Origin: Hyphomicrobiales bacterium
GTDB taxonomy: Bacteria; Pseudomonadota; Alphaproteobacteria; Rhizobiales; Rhizobiaceae
DNA length: 64,000 nucleotides
Assembly (NCBI GenBank): GCA_900473805.1
Contig: UCMS01000033.1
Coordinates: 1-64,000 of the forward strand
Direction of reading: 5' to 3'
Within the stretch, counting starts at the first letter, position 1. Each line of letters begins with the position of its first letter. Under the pieces are notes generated by a model. It ran no database searches. It had not been told where the DNA came from and saw only the letters and a program-made list of their open reading frames with translations. This document shows, piece by piece, positions 7,745-16,821 of this stretch. The position numbers were made by a program, and so were the translations under genes.

Positions 7745-9204
7745 GCGCCGTGGCATTCTGCACGACTGCACACTGCCGTTGGCCTTGCCGCCGGAAATTC
7801 CGCGCCGGGCATACGACCTCGCACACAGTGGCGGCCTTCTTGCGTTTTGCCACCGTCATGCTCCTGGCGCTAGCCGCCATTGATGTGCGGCCCGGCCTTG
7901 CGACGGATTACGTTGTCAGCCTCCCGCAGGACAACATCCTGATGCCGGACGATGACCGGTTTATCGGTGTGGTCTTCGTGATCTCCGATGCCGATGGCTG
8001 GGATGTCATGGAGCAGACGGCACTGGATGCGGCAGCGCTCGGCGGTGCAATTGGGGTCGGCGTCGACCTGCGCACGTGGCGGGCGGCCCTGTCGCGAGAG
8101 AGGGAGCGTGAATGTCTCTTCCTGCCAGCCGATATCGAGCGTCTGGCACGAGAACTCCACCGTCGTCACGATGCCGCCTTCTATCGACCTCCGCGGATCG
8201 TCGGCTTCGGTGAAGGCGCAACGCTGGCACTGGCGATCGCCGCCCAAACGCCCAATGCAAGCTTTGCCGAGACGATTGGCGAGACGTTGGCAATAGATCC
8301 CAAGGAAGCGGTGGCTCTGCCGAAGCGGCTCTGCACTTCGGCAACCTATCGTGAGACTGCGGGGGGCTACGCTTACGACCTCGGCGATGGCGCCTTGCCC
8401 AATCCGGTGCGCATCGTGCTGTCCGCGTCTGCTGATCCCTCCGGCAGTGCCCATGCCCGAAGCCTGAAGGCTTCGAATGCCGAGATCCTCCTGGCCCCTG
8501 ACGCAGCAGGTCCGGCAAGCGTCCTGGCCGTCCAAGTTGCCGCCCTTGTCGACCGGCTGACACCGGATGACGCTGCCCTCGACCTGCCACTCGTCGAAGA
8601 CATCGTCACACCGAAACATGACACCGCCGCGATCTTCTATTCCGGCGATGGCGGCTGGCGCGAGATCGATCAGCGGATTTCAGCCCGCCTCAACGAAGAG
8701 GGTGTGCCGGTCATCGGTGTCGACGCGTTGCGCTATTTCTGGAGCGAGAAGACGCCGGAAGAGACTGCCGCCGACCTCTCCAAAATCATCGCCCATTACC
8801 GCAAGCGCCTGGGCGTCTCAAAGGTCGTGCTGATCGGCTATTCCTTCGGCGCCAATATCCTGCCGAAGGTCTATGGCCTGCTGCCCGATCAGGATCGCAA
8901 GTCGGTGACACTCCTCTCGCTGCTCGCCTTGTCGCATCAGGCCGATTTCGAGATCGCCGTCTCCGGCTGGCTCGGTGCCGCCGGATCGGGCAAACACGGC
9001 GATCCCGTCGATCACCTCGCCGCGGTCGAGCCCACCAGGATCCAATGCGTCTACGGACTGGAAGAACAGGACACTGCCTGTCCGGCGCTCTCGCCCCGCA
9101 TCAAGGATGGCGTCGACCTCATCGCCCGCCCCGGCGGCCATCACTTCGACGAGAATTACGAGCTGATCGCCGACCGTATCATGGCGCGCATCGTCGCCCC
9201 CTGA
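7741..9204 (+). CDS. acvB: AcvB/VirJ family lysyl-phosphatidylglycerol hydrolase
   Basis: The 487-residue exported protein has an N-terminal hydrophobic segment (FATVMLLALAAI). It consists of two related alpha/beta-hydrolase-like halves, as in AcvB rather than the single-domain VirJ. The C-terminal half has IFYSGDGGWREID and the nucleophile elbow VLIGYSFGAN. AcvB of Agrobacterium is a periplasmic hydrolase of lysyl-PG that limits its accumulation. The ATG at 7741 overlaps the lpiA-like stop by four bases, so the two are translationally coupled and act on the same lipid. Confidence 0.9.
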   Translation: MSAVAFCTTAHCRWPCRRKFRAGHTTSHTVAAFLRFATVMLLALAAIDVRPGLATDYVVSLPQDNILMPDDDRFIGVVFVISDADGWDVMEQTALDAAALGGAIGVGVDLRTWRAALSRERERECLFLPADIERLARELHRRHDAAFYRPPRIVGFGEGATLALAIAAQTPNASFAETIGETLAIDPKEAVALPKRLCTSATYRETAGGYAYDLGDGALPNPVRIVLSASADPSGSAHARSLKASNAEILLAPDAAGPASVLAVQVAALVDRLTPDDAALDLPLVEDIVTPKHDTAAIFYSGDGGWREIDQRISARLNEEGVPVIGVDALRYFWSEKTPEETAADLSKIIAHYRKRLGVSKVVLIGYSFGANILPKVYGLLPDQDRKSVTLLSLLALSHQADFEIAVSGWLGAAGSGKHGDPVDHLAAVEPTRIQCVYGLEEQDTACPALSPRIKDGVDLIARPGGHHFDENYELIADRIMARIVAP

Positions 9205-9267
9205 TCCTCACGCCTTATCACATCGGCCTTTTCGCGTTATGATGGCTTGAGATCAGGGAGTTCAGCC

Positions 9268-9540
9268 ATGAACGAAACCGTCAAGCCATCCGTCCTCGAC
9301 GACGCGGAGTTCCACGCCGCCGCCGAAAGCGTGCTGCGCGAAGGCGAAACCGTCGCCGACCTCATCGATCGCTCGGCACGGGCGGAGGTGGAGTATCGGC
9401 GGGAACAGGCGGAGTTCATTGCCCGAGGGTTGGCCTCCCTGGAGGAGGCCGAACGCACGGGCGTCTGGTACACGACAGAAGATGTCCTATCGATGATGCG
9501 GGCCAAGCTCGATGCTGCCAAGGCAGCCCAGGGCAAATGA
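9268..9540 (+). CDS. Antitoxin of a ParDE-type toxin-antitoxin pair (ribbon-helix-helix-like)
   Basis: The 90-residue protein is short, acidic and helical. Its N-terminal part (KPSVLDDAEFHAAAESVLRE, then ETVADLIDRSARAEVEYRR) is consistent with a ribbon-helix-helix DNA-binding region. Its C-terminal part (FIARGLASLEEAERTGVWYT) would bind the toxin. GGGAG lies before the ATG at 9268; the frame extends seven codons upstream without a better start. It overlaps the toxin start by four bases, the usual TA arrangement. The exact antitoxin family is uncertain. Confidence 0.7.
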   Translation: MNETVKPSVLDDAEFHAAAESVLREGETVADLIDRSARAEVEYRREQAEFIARGLASLEEAERTGVWYTTEDVLSMMRAKLDAAKAAQGK

Positions 9541-9836
9541 CCTACGAGATCAGGTACACCCAGGATGCATTGGATGACCTTGATCGACTTTATACCTATC
9601 TCGTCCAGTATGATCTGGCGCTCGCAGAACGTGCTTATGCGGCCGTGCAGGCTGCGATCTCCTCGCTGGAGAAGCGTCCCCTGATCCATCGAATGGCGAA
9701 GGGTGGAGATCCGGCATTGAGGGAGATGGTCATAGGCTTCGGAACGACGGGTTATGTCGTGCTCTACCGGATCGTCAGCGACAATCGTCTGAGCGTCGCT
9801 GCCATCCGCCACCAGCGCGAAGACGACTACCGATAA
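9537..9836 (+). CDS. parE: RelE/ParE family toxin
   Basis: The 99-residue product has the ParE pattern: YEIRYTQDALDDLDRLYTYL at the start, a helical hairpin, then RPLIHRMAKG, LREMVIGFGTTGYVVLYRI and VAAIRHQREDDYR at the C-terminus. ParE toxins inhibit gyrase and RelE toxins cleave mRNA; the lack of RelE catalytic basic residues in clear positions and the terminal RHQRE favour ParE. The ATGA overlap with the antitoxin indicates co-translation. It ends four bases before the convergent betA stop. Confidence 0.8.
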   Translation: MTYEIRYTQDALDDLDRLYTYLVQYDLALAERAYAAVQAAISSLEKRPLIHRMAKGGDPALREMVIGFGTTGYVVLYRIVSDNRLSVAAIRHQREDDYR

Positions 9837-9840
9837 ACCC

Positions 9841-11493
9841 TTACCGGTCGCTGACTTCCCAGCGCGGGTTGACCCAAGGCTCCTGATTGCTGCGGGGCAG
9901 GGGCTGCTTGCCGAGGATATGATCCGCCGCCTTCTCGCCCGTCATGATCGAAGGGCCGTTCAGGTTGCCATAGGTGACATGCGGGAAGATCGACGAATCC
10001 GCCACCCGCAAGCCCTCGACGCCGATAACCTTGGTCGTCGGATCGACGACGGCCATTGGATCATCTGCACGGCCCATCTTGCAGGTGCCACAGGGGTGAT
10101 AGGCGCCTTCCAGATGCTCCCGCAGATAGGCATCGATTTCCTCGTCCGACTGGACATTCGGTCCCGGCGCAATTTCCGCCTCGCGATAGGGATCGAAGGC
10201 CTTCTGGGCGAAGATCTCGCGGGTGACGCGCACCGCATGGCGGAATTTTACCCAGTCTTCCGGATCGCTCATATAGTTGAAGCGCAGAACCGGCGCGTCC
10301 TTCACGTCAGGCGAGCGGAGCGTCACCGAGCCGCGCGACTTCGACATGTTATAGCCGACATGCGCCTGGAAGCCATGGCCGCCGACCGCCGACTTGCCGT
10401 CATAGGAAATCGCGATCGGCAGGAAGTGATACTGGATGTCAGGCCATTTGACGCCCGCCGCCGACCGGATAAACGCCGCCGCCTCGAACTGGTTGGAGGT
10501 GCCAAGACCCTTCTTGAAGAACAGCCACTGCGCGCCGACGATCCCCATCCAGAACCAGTTGTTCTTCGAATGCAGCGTGATCGGCAGCTTCGACTTGAAC
10601 TGATGGTAATATTCCAGGTGATCCTGCAGGTTCTGCCCGACACCCGGACGGTCGGCAACGACGGGAATGCCCATCTCCGTGAGATGCGCGGCGGGGCCGA
10701 TGCCTGACAGCATCAGGATCTTCGGCGAGTTGAAGGCCGAGGCCGCAACGATCACCTCGCGGTTCGCCCTCACCACTTCGATCTTCCCGCCGATCTCGAC
10801 CTCGACGCCAACGGCGCGGGTGCCTTCCATCACGACCTTGCGGGCATAGCAGCGGATCAGCGAGACATTCGGCCGTTTCAGCGCGGGCTTGAGGTAAGCG
10901 TTCGCCGTCGACCAGCGCCGCCCCTGCCAGCTCGTCTGTTCCATCAGGCCGAAGCCTTCCTGCTGACGACCGTTATAGTCCTCGGTGACCGGGAACCCGG
11001 CCTGCCGCCCGGCCTCGATGAAGGCGCGGTAGAGCGGGTTCTTGATCTCGCCGCGACGCACATGCAGCGGCCCATCGGTCCCGCGCCAGCCTTCTTCGCC
11101 GCCATGCGAACTTTCCTGCCGCTTGAAATAGGGCAGCACATCCGCATAGGCCCAGCCGGTCGCACCCAACTCCTCCCAGCGGTTGAAGTCCTCTGCATGC
11201 CCGCGCACATAGACCATGCCGTTGATCGACGAGGACCCGCCCATCACCTTGCCGCGCGGCGCAATCATCCGGCGATTATTCAAATAAGGCTCGGGCTCGG
11301 TCATATAGCCCCAGTTGTAGCGGTCCATGTTCATCGGATAGGCCAGCGCCGCCGGCATCTGCACGAAGGGCCCGATATCGGAGCCTCCGAATTCCAGCAC
11401 AATGACCGTGTGCTTGCCGTCTTCCGAAAGCCGGTAAGCCATGGCCGCGCCCGCGGAGCCGGAACCGATGATGACGAAATCTGCGCTTTTCAT
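9841..11493 (-). CDS. betA: Choline dehydrogenase (GMC oxidoreductase)
   Basis: The 550-residue flavoprotein oxidises choline to betaine aldehyde for glycine-betaine synthesis. The FAD-binding motif [15 protein letters not shown] is at the N-terminus. GMC signature elements follow ([20 protein letters not shown] and [16 protein letters not shown]), and the C-terminal region has HPCGTCKMG and [20 protein letters not shown]. Length is typical of BetA. The ATG at 11493 is preferred over the TTG four codons upstream. It lies downstream of betB on the same strand, separated by a palindromic repeat pair. Confidence 0.92.
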   Translation of the reverse strand: MKSADFVIIGSGSAGAAMAYRLSEDGKHTVIVLEFGGSDIGPFVQMPAALAYPMNMDRYNWGYMTEPEPYLNNRRMIAPRGKVMGGSSSINGMVYVRGHAEDFNRWEELGATGWAYADVLPYFKRQESSHGGEEGWRGTDGPLHVRRGEIKNPLYRAFIEAGRQAGFPVTEDYNGRQQEGFGLMEQTSWQGRRWSTANAYLKPALKRPNVSLIRCYARKVVMEGTRAVGVEVEIGGKIEVVRANREVIVAASAFNSPKILMLSGIGPAAHLTEMGIPVVADRPGVGQNLQDHLEYYHQFKSKLPITLHSKNNWFWMGIVGAQWLFFKKGLGTSNQFEAAAFIRSAAGVKWPDIQYHFLPIAISYDGKSAVGGHGFQAHVGYNMSKSRGSVTLRSPDVKDAPVLRFNYMSDPEDWVKFRHAVRVTREIFAQKAFDPYREAEIAPGPNVQSDEEIDAYLREHLEGAYHPCGTCKMGRADDPMAVVDPTTKVIGVEGLRVADSSIFPHVTYGNLNGPSIMTGEKAADHILGKQPLPRSNQEPWVNPRWEVSDR

Positions 11494-11590
11494 GCCTATC
11501 CCCAAAACAATCTTGCCCTAGTGCACCTGTTCAGCTCTCGTGATGGTCCCCTGAAGAGGAGAGCTGACCGCGCGACGGCGGCGTCTCAAC

Positions 11591-11716
11591 ACCCTCCCCT
11601 TGAGGGGGAGGGTCGGCACGCAGTGCCGGGGTGGGGTGATCCCTAGGAATGGACAACCTCATAACCATCACCCCCACCCGCGCTTGCCGCGCGACCTCCC
11701 CCTCAAGGGGGAGGTA
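11591..11716. repeat. Composite palindromic intergenic repeat (copy A)
   Basis: Two units of one repeat family face each other. The plus-oriented unit (11592-11640) is a CCCTCCCC-TTGA-GGGGGAGGG hairpin, a short variable inverted repeat (CGGCAC/GTGCCG) and GGGGTGGGGTGAT. The minus-oriented unit (about 11668-11716) is the mirror arrangement, ending in ACCTCCCCCTCAAGGGGGAGGT. The pair lies between betB and betA and can fold into strong RNA hairpins. The same architecture recurs at 13216-13344. Confidence 0.85.
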
Positions 11717-11721
11717 AAAGC

Positions 11722-13185
11722 TCAATACGGCGCCTCGCACTTGCCCATGCCGACATAGATCGTCTTCAGCTCGGAATAATGCTCCAAAGCCGCTGCCGAA
11801 TTCTCGCGGCCAAAGCCGGACTGCTTGGACCCGCCGAAGGGGATCTCGACCGGGCAAAGATTGTAGGTGTTGATCCAGAGCGTGCCGGCTTCCAGCTGAT
11901 CGACCACGCGGTGGGCGCGGGAGAAATCGGCGGTGAACACACCCGCCGACAGGCCGAATTCCGTGGCGTTTGCCCGCGCGATCACCTCTGCCTCGTCCTC
12001 GAAATCGAGCACACACATGACCGGCCCGAAGATCTCCTCGCGCGCGATCGTCATGTCATCGGTGACATCGGCAAAGACGGTCGGCTGGATGTAGAAGCCT
12101 TCGCCAGTGACGCTGTTCGGAATACCCCCGCCGGTCACGAGCCTGGCGCCCTCGGCCTTGCCCTTGTCGATGTAGGACAGCACCTTCTCGCGCTGCGCGA
12201 GCGACACCATCGGTCCCATCTGGGTTGCCTCGTCCTGCGGATCACCGATGACGATGGCTTCGGTGCGGGCCTTGAGGCGGGTGAGGAACGTCTCCTTGAT
12301 CGCCTTGTGCACGAAGACGCGGGTGCCGTTCGAGCAGACCTGGCCGGTCGAATAGAAATTGCCGAGCATGGCACCCGAAATCGCGCTGTCGATGTCGGCA
12401 TCGTCGAAGACGACGAGCGGCGACTTGCCGCCGAGTTCCATGGTTACATGCTTCAGCTGAGAGGCAGCCGCCCCCGCCACCTTACGGCCCGTCGGCACGG
12501 AGCCGGTCAGCGACACCTTGGCGACATCGGGATGCGACACGAGCAGCGGCCCGGTCTCGCGATCGCCCTGGATGACATTGTAGACGCCCTTCGGCGCGCC
12601 GGCCTCGATCAGGATCTCGGCAATCTTCAAGGCGCCGAGCGGCGTCACTTCCGACGGCTTGAACACGATCGCATTGCCGGCGGCAAGCGCCGGTGCGCCC
12701 TTCCAGCAGGCGATCTGCTGCGGATAGTTCCAGGCACCGATGCCGACGACGACGCCGAGCGGAACGCGCTTGGTATAGGCCCAGTCGCCGCCGAGTGGGA
12801 TCTGGCTGCCGTTCATCGCAGTCGCGATGATGCCGCCGAAGAATTCGAAACTGTCGGCGCCCGATGTCGGGTCGGCGACGATCGTTTCCTGGATCGGCTT
12901 GCCGGTATCGAGCGTCTCCAGCTCAGACAACTCGCGGTTCTTCGCCCGCATGATCTCGGCCGCCTTCTTCAAAACGCGACCGCGCGCTGCCGGGCTCCAC
13001 GACGCCCATTCTTTCTGCGCCCGCTTGGCAGAGGCAATCGCCTTTTCGATGATCTGAGGTGTGGCCGCATGCAGCCTGGCGATCACCTCGCCGGTTGCTG
13101 GATAGATGCTCTCGATGACGGTACCGTCGGTATCTTCGACATATTCCCCGTCGATGAAGTGGGAGGCTTGCGGTTGGGCTTTCAT
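11722..13185 (-). CDS. betB: Betaine aldehyde dehydrogenase
   Basis: The 487-residue NAD(P)-dependent aldehyde dehydrogenase converts betaine aldehyde to glycine betaine. Visible motifs are [20 protein letters not shown], the glutamate motif [20 protein letters not shown] and the catalytic cysteine in [15 protein letters not shown]. Length and N-terminus ([13 protein letters not shown]) fit BetB. The ATG at 13185 follows a weak purine-rich site; the 55-residue upstream extension is translated repeat DNA and is rejected. Neither betI nor betC lies nearby, unlike the betICBA operon of other rhizobia. Confidence 0.92.
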   Translation of the reverse strand: MKAQPQASHFIDGEYVEDTDGTVIESIYPATGEVIARLHAATPQIIEKAIASAKRAQKEWASWSPAARGRVLKKAAEIMRAKNRELSELETLDTGKPIQETIVADPTSGADSFEFFGGIIATAMNGSQIPLGGDWAYTKRVPLGVVVGIGAWNYPQQIACWKGAPALAAGNAIVFKPSEVTPLGALKIAEILIEAGAPKGVYNVIQGDRETGPLLVSHPDVAKVSLTGSVPTGRKVAGAAASQLKHVTMELGGKSPLVVFDDADIDSAISGAMLGNFYSTGQVCSNGTRVFVHKAIKETFLTRLKARTEAIVIGDPQDEATQMGPMVSLAQREKVLSYIDKGKAEGARLVTGGGIPNSVTGEGFYIQPTVFADVTDDMTIAREEIFGPVMCVLDFEDEAEVIARANATEFGLSAGVFTADFSRAHRVVDQLEAGTLWINTYNLCPVEIPFGGSKQSGFGRENSAAALEHYSELKTIYVGMGKCEAPY

Positions 13186-13215
13186 GTCCTGTCTCCAGAC
13201 GGGTGGTTTCTCTCC

Positions 13216-13344
13216 ACCTCCCCCTTGAGGGGGGAGGTCGCCGCAAAGCGGCGGGTGGGGGTGACCCTGCCAAACCCAGCATATGTCGTTGTTCACCCCA
13301 CCCCGGAGCTTCGCTCCGACCCTCCCCCTCAAGGGGAGGGTGGG
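13216..13344. repeat. Composite palindromic intergenic repeat (copy B)
   Basis: This is a second copy of the two-unit element seen at 11591-11716. The plus unit is ACCTCCCCCTTGAGGGGGG followed by CGCCGC/GCGGCG and GGGTGGGGGTGA. The minus unit is TTCACCCCACCCC, GGAGC/GCTCC and CCTCCCCCTCAAGGGGAGGG. It lies between the divergent betB and enoyl-CoA hydratase genes, so both must be transcribed from within or very near it. Confidence 0.85.
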
Positions 13345-13364
13345 GACCACCCGAGGAAGCCGAG

Positions 13365-14123
13365 ATGACCGACCACATTGAGATCACCCGCCCAGAAACG
13401 CATCCCGGCGTCCTCGTCCTGCGCTTCAACCGGCCGGACAAGAAAAACGCCATCACGCAGGCCATGTACCGGAAGCTGACCGCGGGCCTGCTCGAAGGCG
13501 AGCAGGACGACACGATCCGCGCCATGGTCTTCCTCGGCAGCGAAGGCTGCTTTTCCGCTGGCAACGACATGGCCGATTTCTTGGGCTTCGCCATGGCCGG
13601 CGCCGTCGGCGAACCCGCCGCCTTCGGCCTTCTCCGCGCGCTCACCGAAGTCACCAAGCCGTTGGTCTCCGGTGTTGACGGTCTCGCGATCGGCATCGGC
13701 ACGACGTTGCACATGCATTGCGACCTGACGGTCGCTTCCGATCGCAGCCTGTTCAAGACGCCCTTCGTCGATCTCGCCTTGGTCCCCGAAGCCGCCTCGA
13801 GCCTGATCGCCCCGCGCATCATGGGCCATCAGCGCGCCTTTGCCATGCTCGCCGCCAGCGAAGGTTTTTCCGCCGTTGAGGCGCGCGAGGCCGGTCTCAT
13901 CTGGAAAGTCGTTGCCCCGGATCAGGTCGAGGCCGAAACTCTGAAGATAGCCTCCTCACTCGCGTCCAAGCCGCCGGCCGCCATGAAGATCGCCCGCGCG
14001 TTGGTGAAGGGCAGCGCCGACGAGGTGCGCGCCCGCATGCAGGAAGAACTCGTCCACTTCGTCGCCCAGCTGAAGAGCGCGGAAGCCCGCGCTGCCTTCG
14101 AAGCCTTCATGAAGGGGCGCTGA
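13365..14123 (+). CDS. Enoyl-CoA hydratase/isomerase family protein
   Basis: The 252-residue crotonase-fold protein shows [14 protein letters not shown], the oxyanion-hole loop [10 protein letters not shown] and [23 protein letters not shown], followed by a catalytic-region [17 protein letters not shown]. It probably hydrates or isomerises an acyl-CoA in beta-oxidation; the substrate cannot be fixed. GAGGAAG precedes the ATG at 13365, and the upstream part of the frame is repeat DNA. Divergent from betB, and no other fatty-acid genes are adjacent. Confidence 0.85.
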   Translation: MTDHIEITRPETHPGVLVLRFNRPDKKNAITQAMYRKLTAGLLEGEQDDTIRAMVFLGSEGCFSAGNDMADFLGFAMAGAVGEPAAFGLLRALTEVTKPLVSGVDGLAIGIGTTLHMHCDLTVASDRSLFKTPFVDLALVPEAASSLIAPRIMGHQRAFAMLAASEGFSAVEAREAGLIWKVVAPDQVEAETLKIASSLASKPPAAMKIARALVKGSADEVRARMQEELVHFVAQLKSAEARAAFEAFMKGR

Positions 14124-14247
14124 GGGTCTGGGGTCGCCAGCCCGATTTGGGCGCCGGTTCAGCCTCTGTTCAGCCTTTTCGGCCTAGGGTCGCAACAAGT
14201 ACGCCTCTCGGGCGTTTGACCTGTTCGTTTCCGGTTTCGAGGTTTCC

Positions 14248-14571
14248 ATGTTGCGTGTGTTCTGTGTCGCAATCGGCCTGATGATGGCCGCTTTCTCCGC
14301 CCATGCCGGCCCCATGTCGGTGATGCCGGGGCAGCCAGGAAAGGCCGCCCTCGTGTTTGTCGACAGCAATGACGACAACGATGTCATCCAGAGCGAATCC
14401 AAACGCCCGCGCGAACCCTATGTCCGCCCCCAACGCTATATCTGCGTCGTTGACCAGTCCGGCAGCATCGGTGGTGGCGGTCAGGCGCAGTGCCCGGCCA
14501 AGCCAGGCCGCGTCGGTGGCAAGTGCCGCTGCTCCAACGTCACCGGTTCGGGCACGCTCTATACCTACTGA
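14248..14571 (+). CDS. Small secreted protein of unknown function
   Basis: The 107-residue product has a clear signal peptide (LRVFCVAIGLMMAAFSAHAG, cleaved near residue 21). The mature part is basic and Gly/Pro-rich. Four cysteines (ICVVDQSG, QCPAK and KCRCSN) may form disulfides in the periplasm. I do not recognise a family. It ends six bases before the convergent rlmD stop and has no evident operon partner. Confidence 0.6.
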   Translation: MLRVFCVAIGLMMAAFSAHAGPMSVMPGQPGKAALVFVDSNDDNDVIQSESKRPREPYVRPQRYICVVDQSGSIGGGGQAQCPAKPGRVGGKCRCSNVTGSGTLYTY

Positions 14572-14577
14572 GCGGCC

Positions 14578-15828
14578 TCAGCCGTTCGTCAGCGTCGCCA
14601 CCGTCTCGACATGCGGCGACCAGAGGAACTGGTCGATGGGCGTCACGGTGTCGATCCGGTAGCCACCGGCGGTCAGGATCGCGAGATCGCGGGCCAGCGT
14701 CAGCGGGTTGCAACTGATCGCAACGATCTTCTTCACCTGAGATTTCGCCAGTTCGAGACACTGGGCTTCGGCGCCGGCGCGCGGAGGGTCGAAGACCACA
14801 GCGTCGAAGCTCTTGAACTCCGACGTCATCAGCGGCCGGCGGAAGAGGTCGCGCCGCTCGATGCTGACGGGCTTCAGTCCTTGCGTCATGCGCGCACCCT
14901 GATCGAGCGCCTTGATTGCCTTCTCGTCGGACTCGACGGCGAACACGCTCGCTTTGCGGGCGATGCGCAGCGCAAACGTTCCGACCCCAGAAAACAGATC
15001 CGCGACCTTTTTCGCCTTGCCGATATGGGCAATCGCAAGTTCTGCCATATGGGCTTCGGCTTCCAGCGTCGCCTGGGTAAAGCCCCCTGGCGGCAGCACG
15101 ACCCTTGCGCCGTCGAAATCGAGCAGCGGTTTGTGCGGCTCGATGACGATTTCGCCATTGGCCGAAACGCGGGCAATGCTCTTCAGCTTGATCACGGCAT
15201 TGGTAACGGCGCGCCGCGCCTGATCGCCAAGCCCGCCGCGCAGCCCGTCGAGCGAGATGTCGAGACCGGTGAGTGTCTCGGTCACGGTGATGCGGAAGTG
15301 TTCGGCACCGCAGGCATTGGCGATGATCTTGATTGCGTCCAGCCGGGAGATCAGCCCGTCCGACGCGATGGGACATTCCTCCACCGGCACGACGTGATGC
15401 GTCTCGGCCTGCATGAAGCCCATCACCAGACCATGCTCGCGCCGCCTGGCGGTGAAGACGAGGCGCCGGCGCTGATGCGGATGGGCTTCGAAGATCTCGC
15501 CGACCGGCGCCTCGATCCCCTTCGATTTCAGGGCGTCGATCAGGACCTGCCGCTTGAAGGCATTGTAGGCGGGTTTGGCCAGATGCTGCAGCGAGCAGCC
15601 GCCACAGACGCCACCGACCCCGTCGGGTCCGAAATGCTTGCAAGGCGGCGCGACGCGATCGGTAGAGGTCGAGGCAAACGACATGATCGTGCCCTCGTTC
15701 TTCACCCGCGCAATGGCGACGGTTTCCCCCGGCAGGGCGAAGGGCACGAAGACCGGACCATCCGAGCCATGCGCGACCCCGTCGCCCTTGGCACCGAGAC
15801 TGGCGATGGTGACGCTGTCCGCGCTCAT
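14578..15828 (-). CDS. rlmD: 23S rRNA (uracil-5-)-methyltransferase, RlmD/TrmA family
   Basis: The 416-residue enzyme has an N-terminal TRAM-like segment and candidate 4Fe-4S cysteines C63, C75 and C78 (CGGC), with a fourth in EECPIAS. A SAM-binding core follows (VADLFSGVGTFALRIA), then FDPPRAGAEAQC and the nucleophile motif AISCNPLTLARDL. This is the RumA/RlmD layout for m5U formation in 23S rRNA. Its ATG overlaps the tlyA stop by four bases, so the two RNA methyltransferases are coupled. Confidence 0.85.
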   Translation of the reverse strand: MSADSVTIASLGAKGDGVAHGSDGPVFVPFALPGETVAIARVKNEGTIMSFASTSTDRVAPPCKHFGPDGVGGVCGGCSLQHLAKPAYNAFKRQVLIDALKSKGIEAPVGEIFEAHPHQRRRLVFTARRREHGLVMGFMQAETHHVVPVEECPIASDGLISRLDAIKIIANACGAEHFRITVTETLTGLDISLDGLRGGLGDQARRAVTNAVIKLKSIARVSANGEIVIEPHKPLLDFDGARVVLPPGGFTQATLEAEAHMAELAIAHIGKAKKVADLFSGVGTFALRIARKASVFAVESDEKAIKALDQGARMTQGLKPVSIERRDLFRRPLMTSEFKSFDAVVFDPPRAGAEAQCLELAKSQVKKIVAISCNPLTLARDLAILTAGGYRIDTVTPIDQFLWSPHVETVATLTNG

Positions 15829-16661
15829 GCCTCGTCCCCTTCGTCGTCGAGGTCGTCGCCGACATCGTCATCGAGATCATCGTCGTCCTCAGCGTCGCGC
15901 TGTGCATCGAGCGGCTTCACGCCGGCGAGCAGAAACTCCTCGTTGCCGTCCCCGCCGGAGATGGGCGAGGGGATGAGTCCGAGGCTCGTCCAGCCCATGT
16001 CTTCGGTCAGCCAGCGTTCCAGTTCGGCTGCCACCAGCGGTGCCGTTTCCGGCTCCTTCAGAAGGCCCGCCTTGCTGATCGCCTCGCGTCCCGCTTCGAA
16101 TTGCGGCTTGACCAAGAGCAGGCAATGCGCACCCGGCTCGGCAAGCTCCAGCGCTGGCACCAGCGCCAGCTTCAGGGAGATGAAGGAGACATCCGAGACG
16201 ACAAAATCGATTGGCCGATCGTCAATGTCTTCCGCTTCCATATAGCGGGCATTCAGGCCCTCGATATTGGTCACGCGCGGATCGACCGCGAGCCGCGGAT
16301 GGAACTGGCCGTGTCCGACATCCACCGAAACGACGTGTGCTGCGCCACGCTTCAGAAGCACTTCCGTGAAGCCACCGGTCGAGGCCCCGACATCGAGACA
16401 GTCGCAGCCTTCGGGCGAGAGGCCGAAATGGTCGAGCCCCGCGACCAGCTTCAGCGCCGCCCGCGACACGTAATCCTGCGCGGGATCGTCTATCGTGAAC
16501 TGATGGGTCGCGGCAAAGACGAGGCTGGGTTTGGTGACGACTCTGCCGTCCACCTTCACGGTGCCGCGCTGGATAGCGTCGCGCGCGCGGGAGCGGCTGG
16601 CAAAGAGGTCGAGGGCGACCAGAAGCTGGTCGAGGCGCTGGGGTTCGGGCAAATGTCTCAT
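15825..16661 (-). CDS. tlyA: TlyA family RNA methyltransferase/hemolysin-like protein
   Basis: The 278-residue protein has an N-terminal S4 RNA-binding domain (about residues 8-60, RLDQLLVALDLFASRSRARD). A FtsJ-type SAM methyltransferase domain follows, with DVGASTGGFTEVLLKRGA and VVSDVSFISLKLAL. TlyA of mycobacteria 2'-O-methylates 16S and 23S rRNA. The last 25 residues are strikingly acidic (nearly all D and E), which is not required by the family. It is followed by overlapping rlmD. In many rhizobia tlyA follows dxs, but here dxs is 12 kb away. Confidence 0.85.
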   Translation of the reverse strand: MRHLPEPQRLDQLLVALDLFASRSRARDAIQRGTVKVDGRVVTKPSLVFAATHQFTIDDPAQDYVSRAALKLVAGLDHFGLSPEGCDCLDVGASTGGFTEVLLKRGAAHVVSVDVGHGQFHPRLAVDPRVTNIEGLNARYMEAEDIDDRPIDFVVSDVSFISLKLALVPALELAEPGAHCLLLVKPQFEAGREAISKAGLLKEPETAPLVAAELERWLTEDMGWTSLGLIPSPISGGDGNEEFLLAGVKPLDAQRDAEDDDDLDDDVGDDLDDEGDEA

Positions 16662-16821
16662 GTCCCGTCAATGATCGTTGACGCGTTGCCGCGCAAGTCT
16701 TTTTCTATCCTCGGCGCACCCGTCTTGCCCGCTGCAGCTCTGGCCGGCGGGTTGCGCAGCGTCTGATGGGTTGATCCGCGGTTTCATTAGGAAAGATTTA
16801 ATCGTCAAGCGCTAATATTCC

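Noticed and set aside
13186..13350. N-terminal extension of betB
   Set aside because: Those codons translate the palindromic repeat and add Pro/Gly-rich sequence absent from BetB.
11779..13368. A 529-codon open frame opposite betB
   Set aside because: Shadow of betB, and its end runs through repeat DNA.
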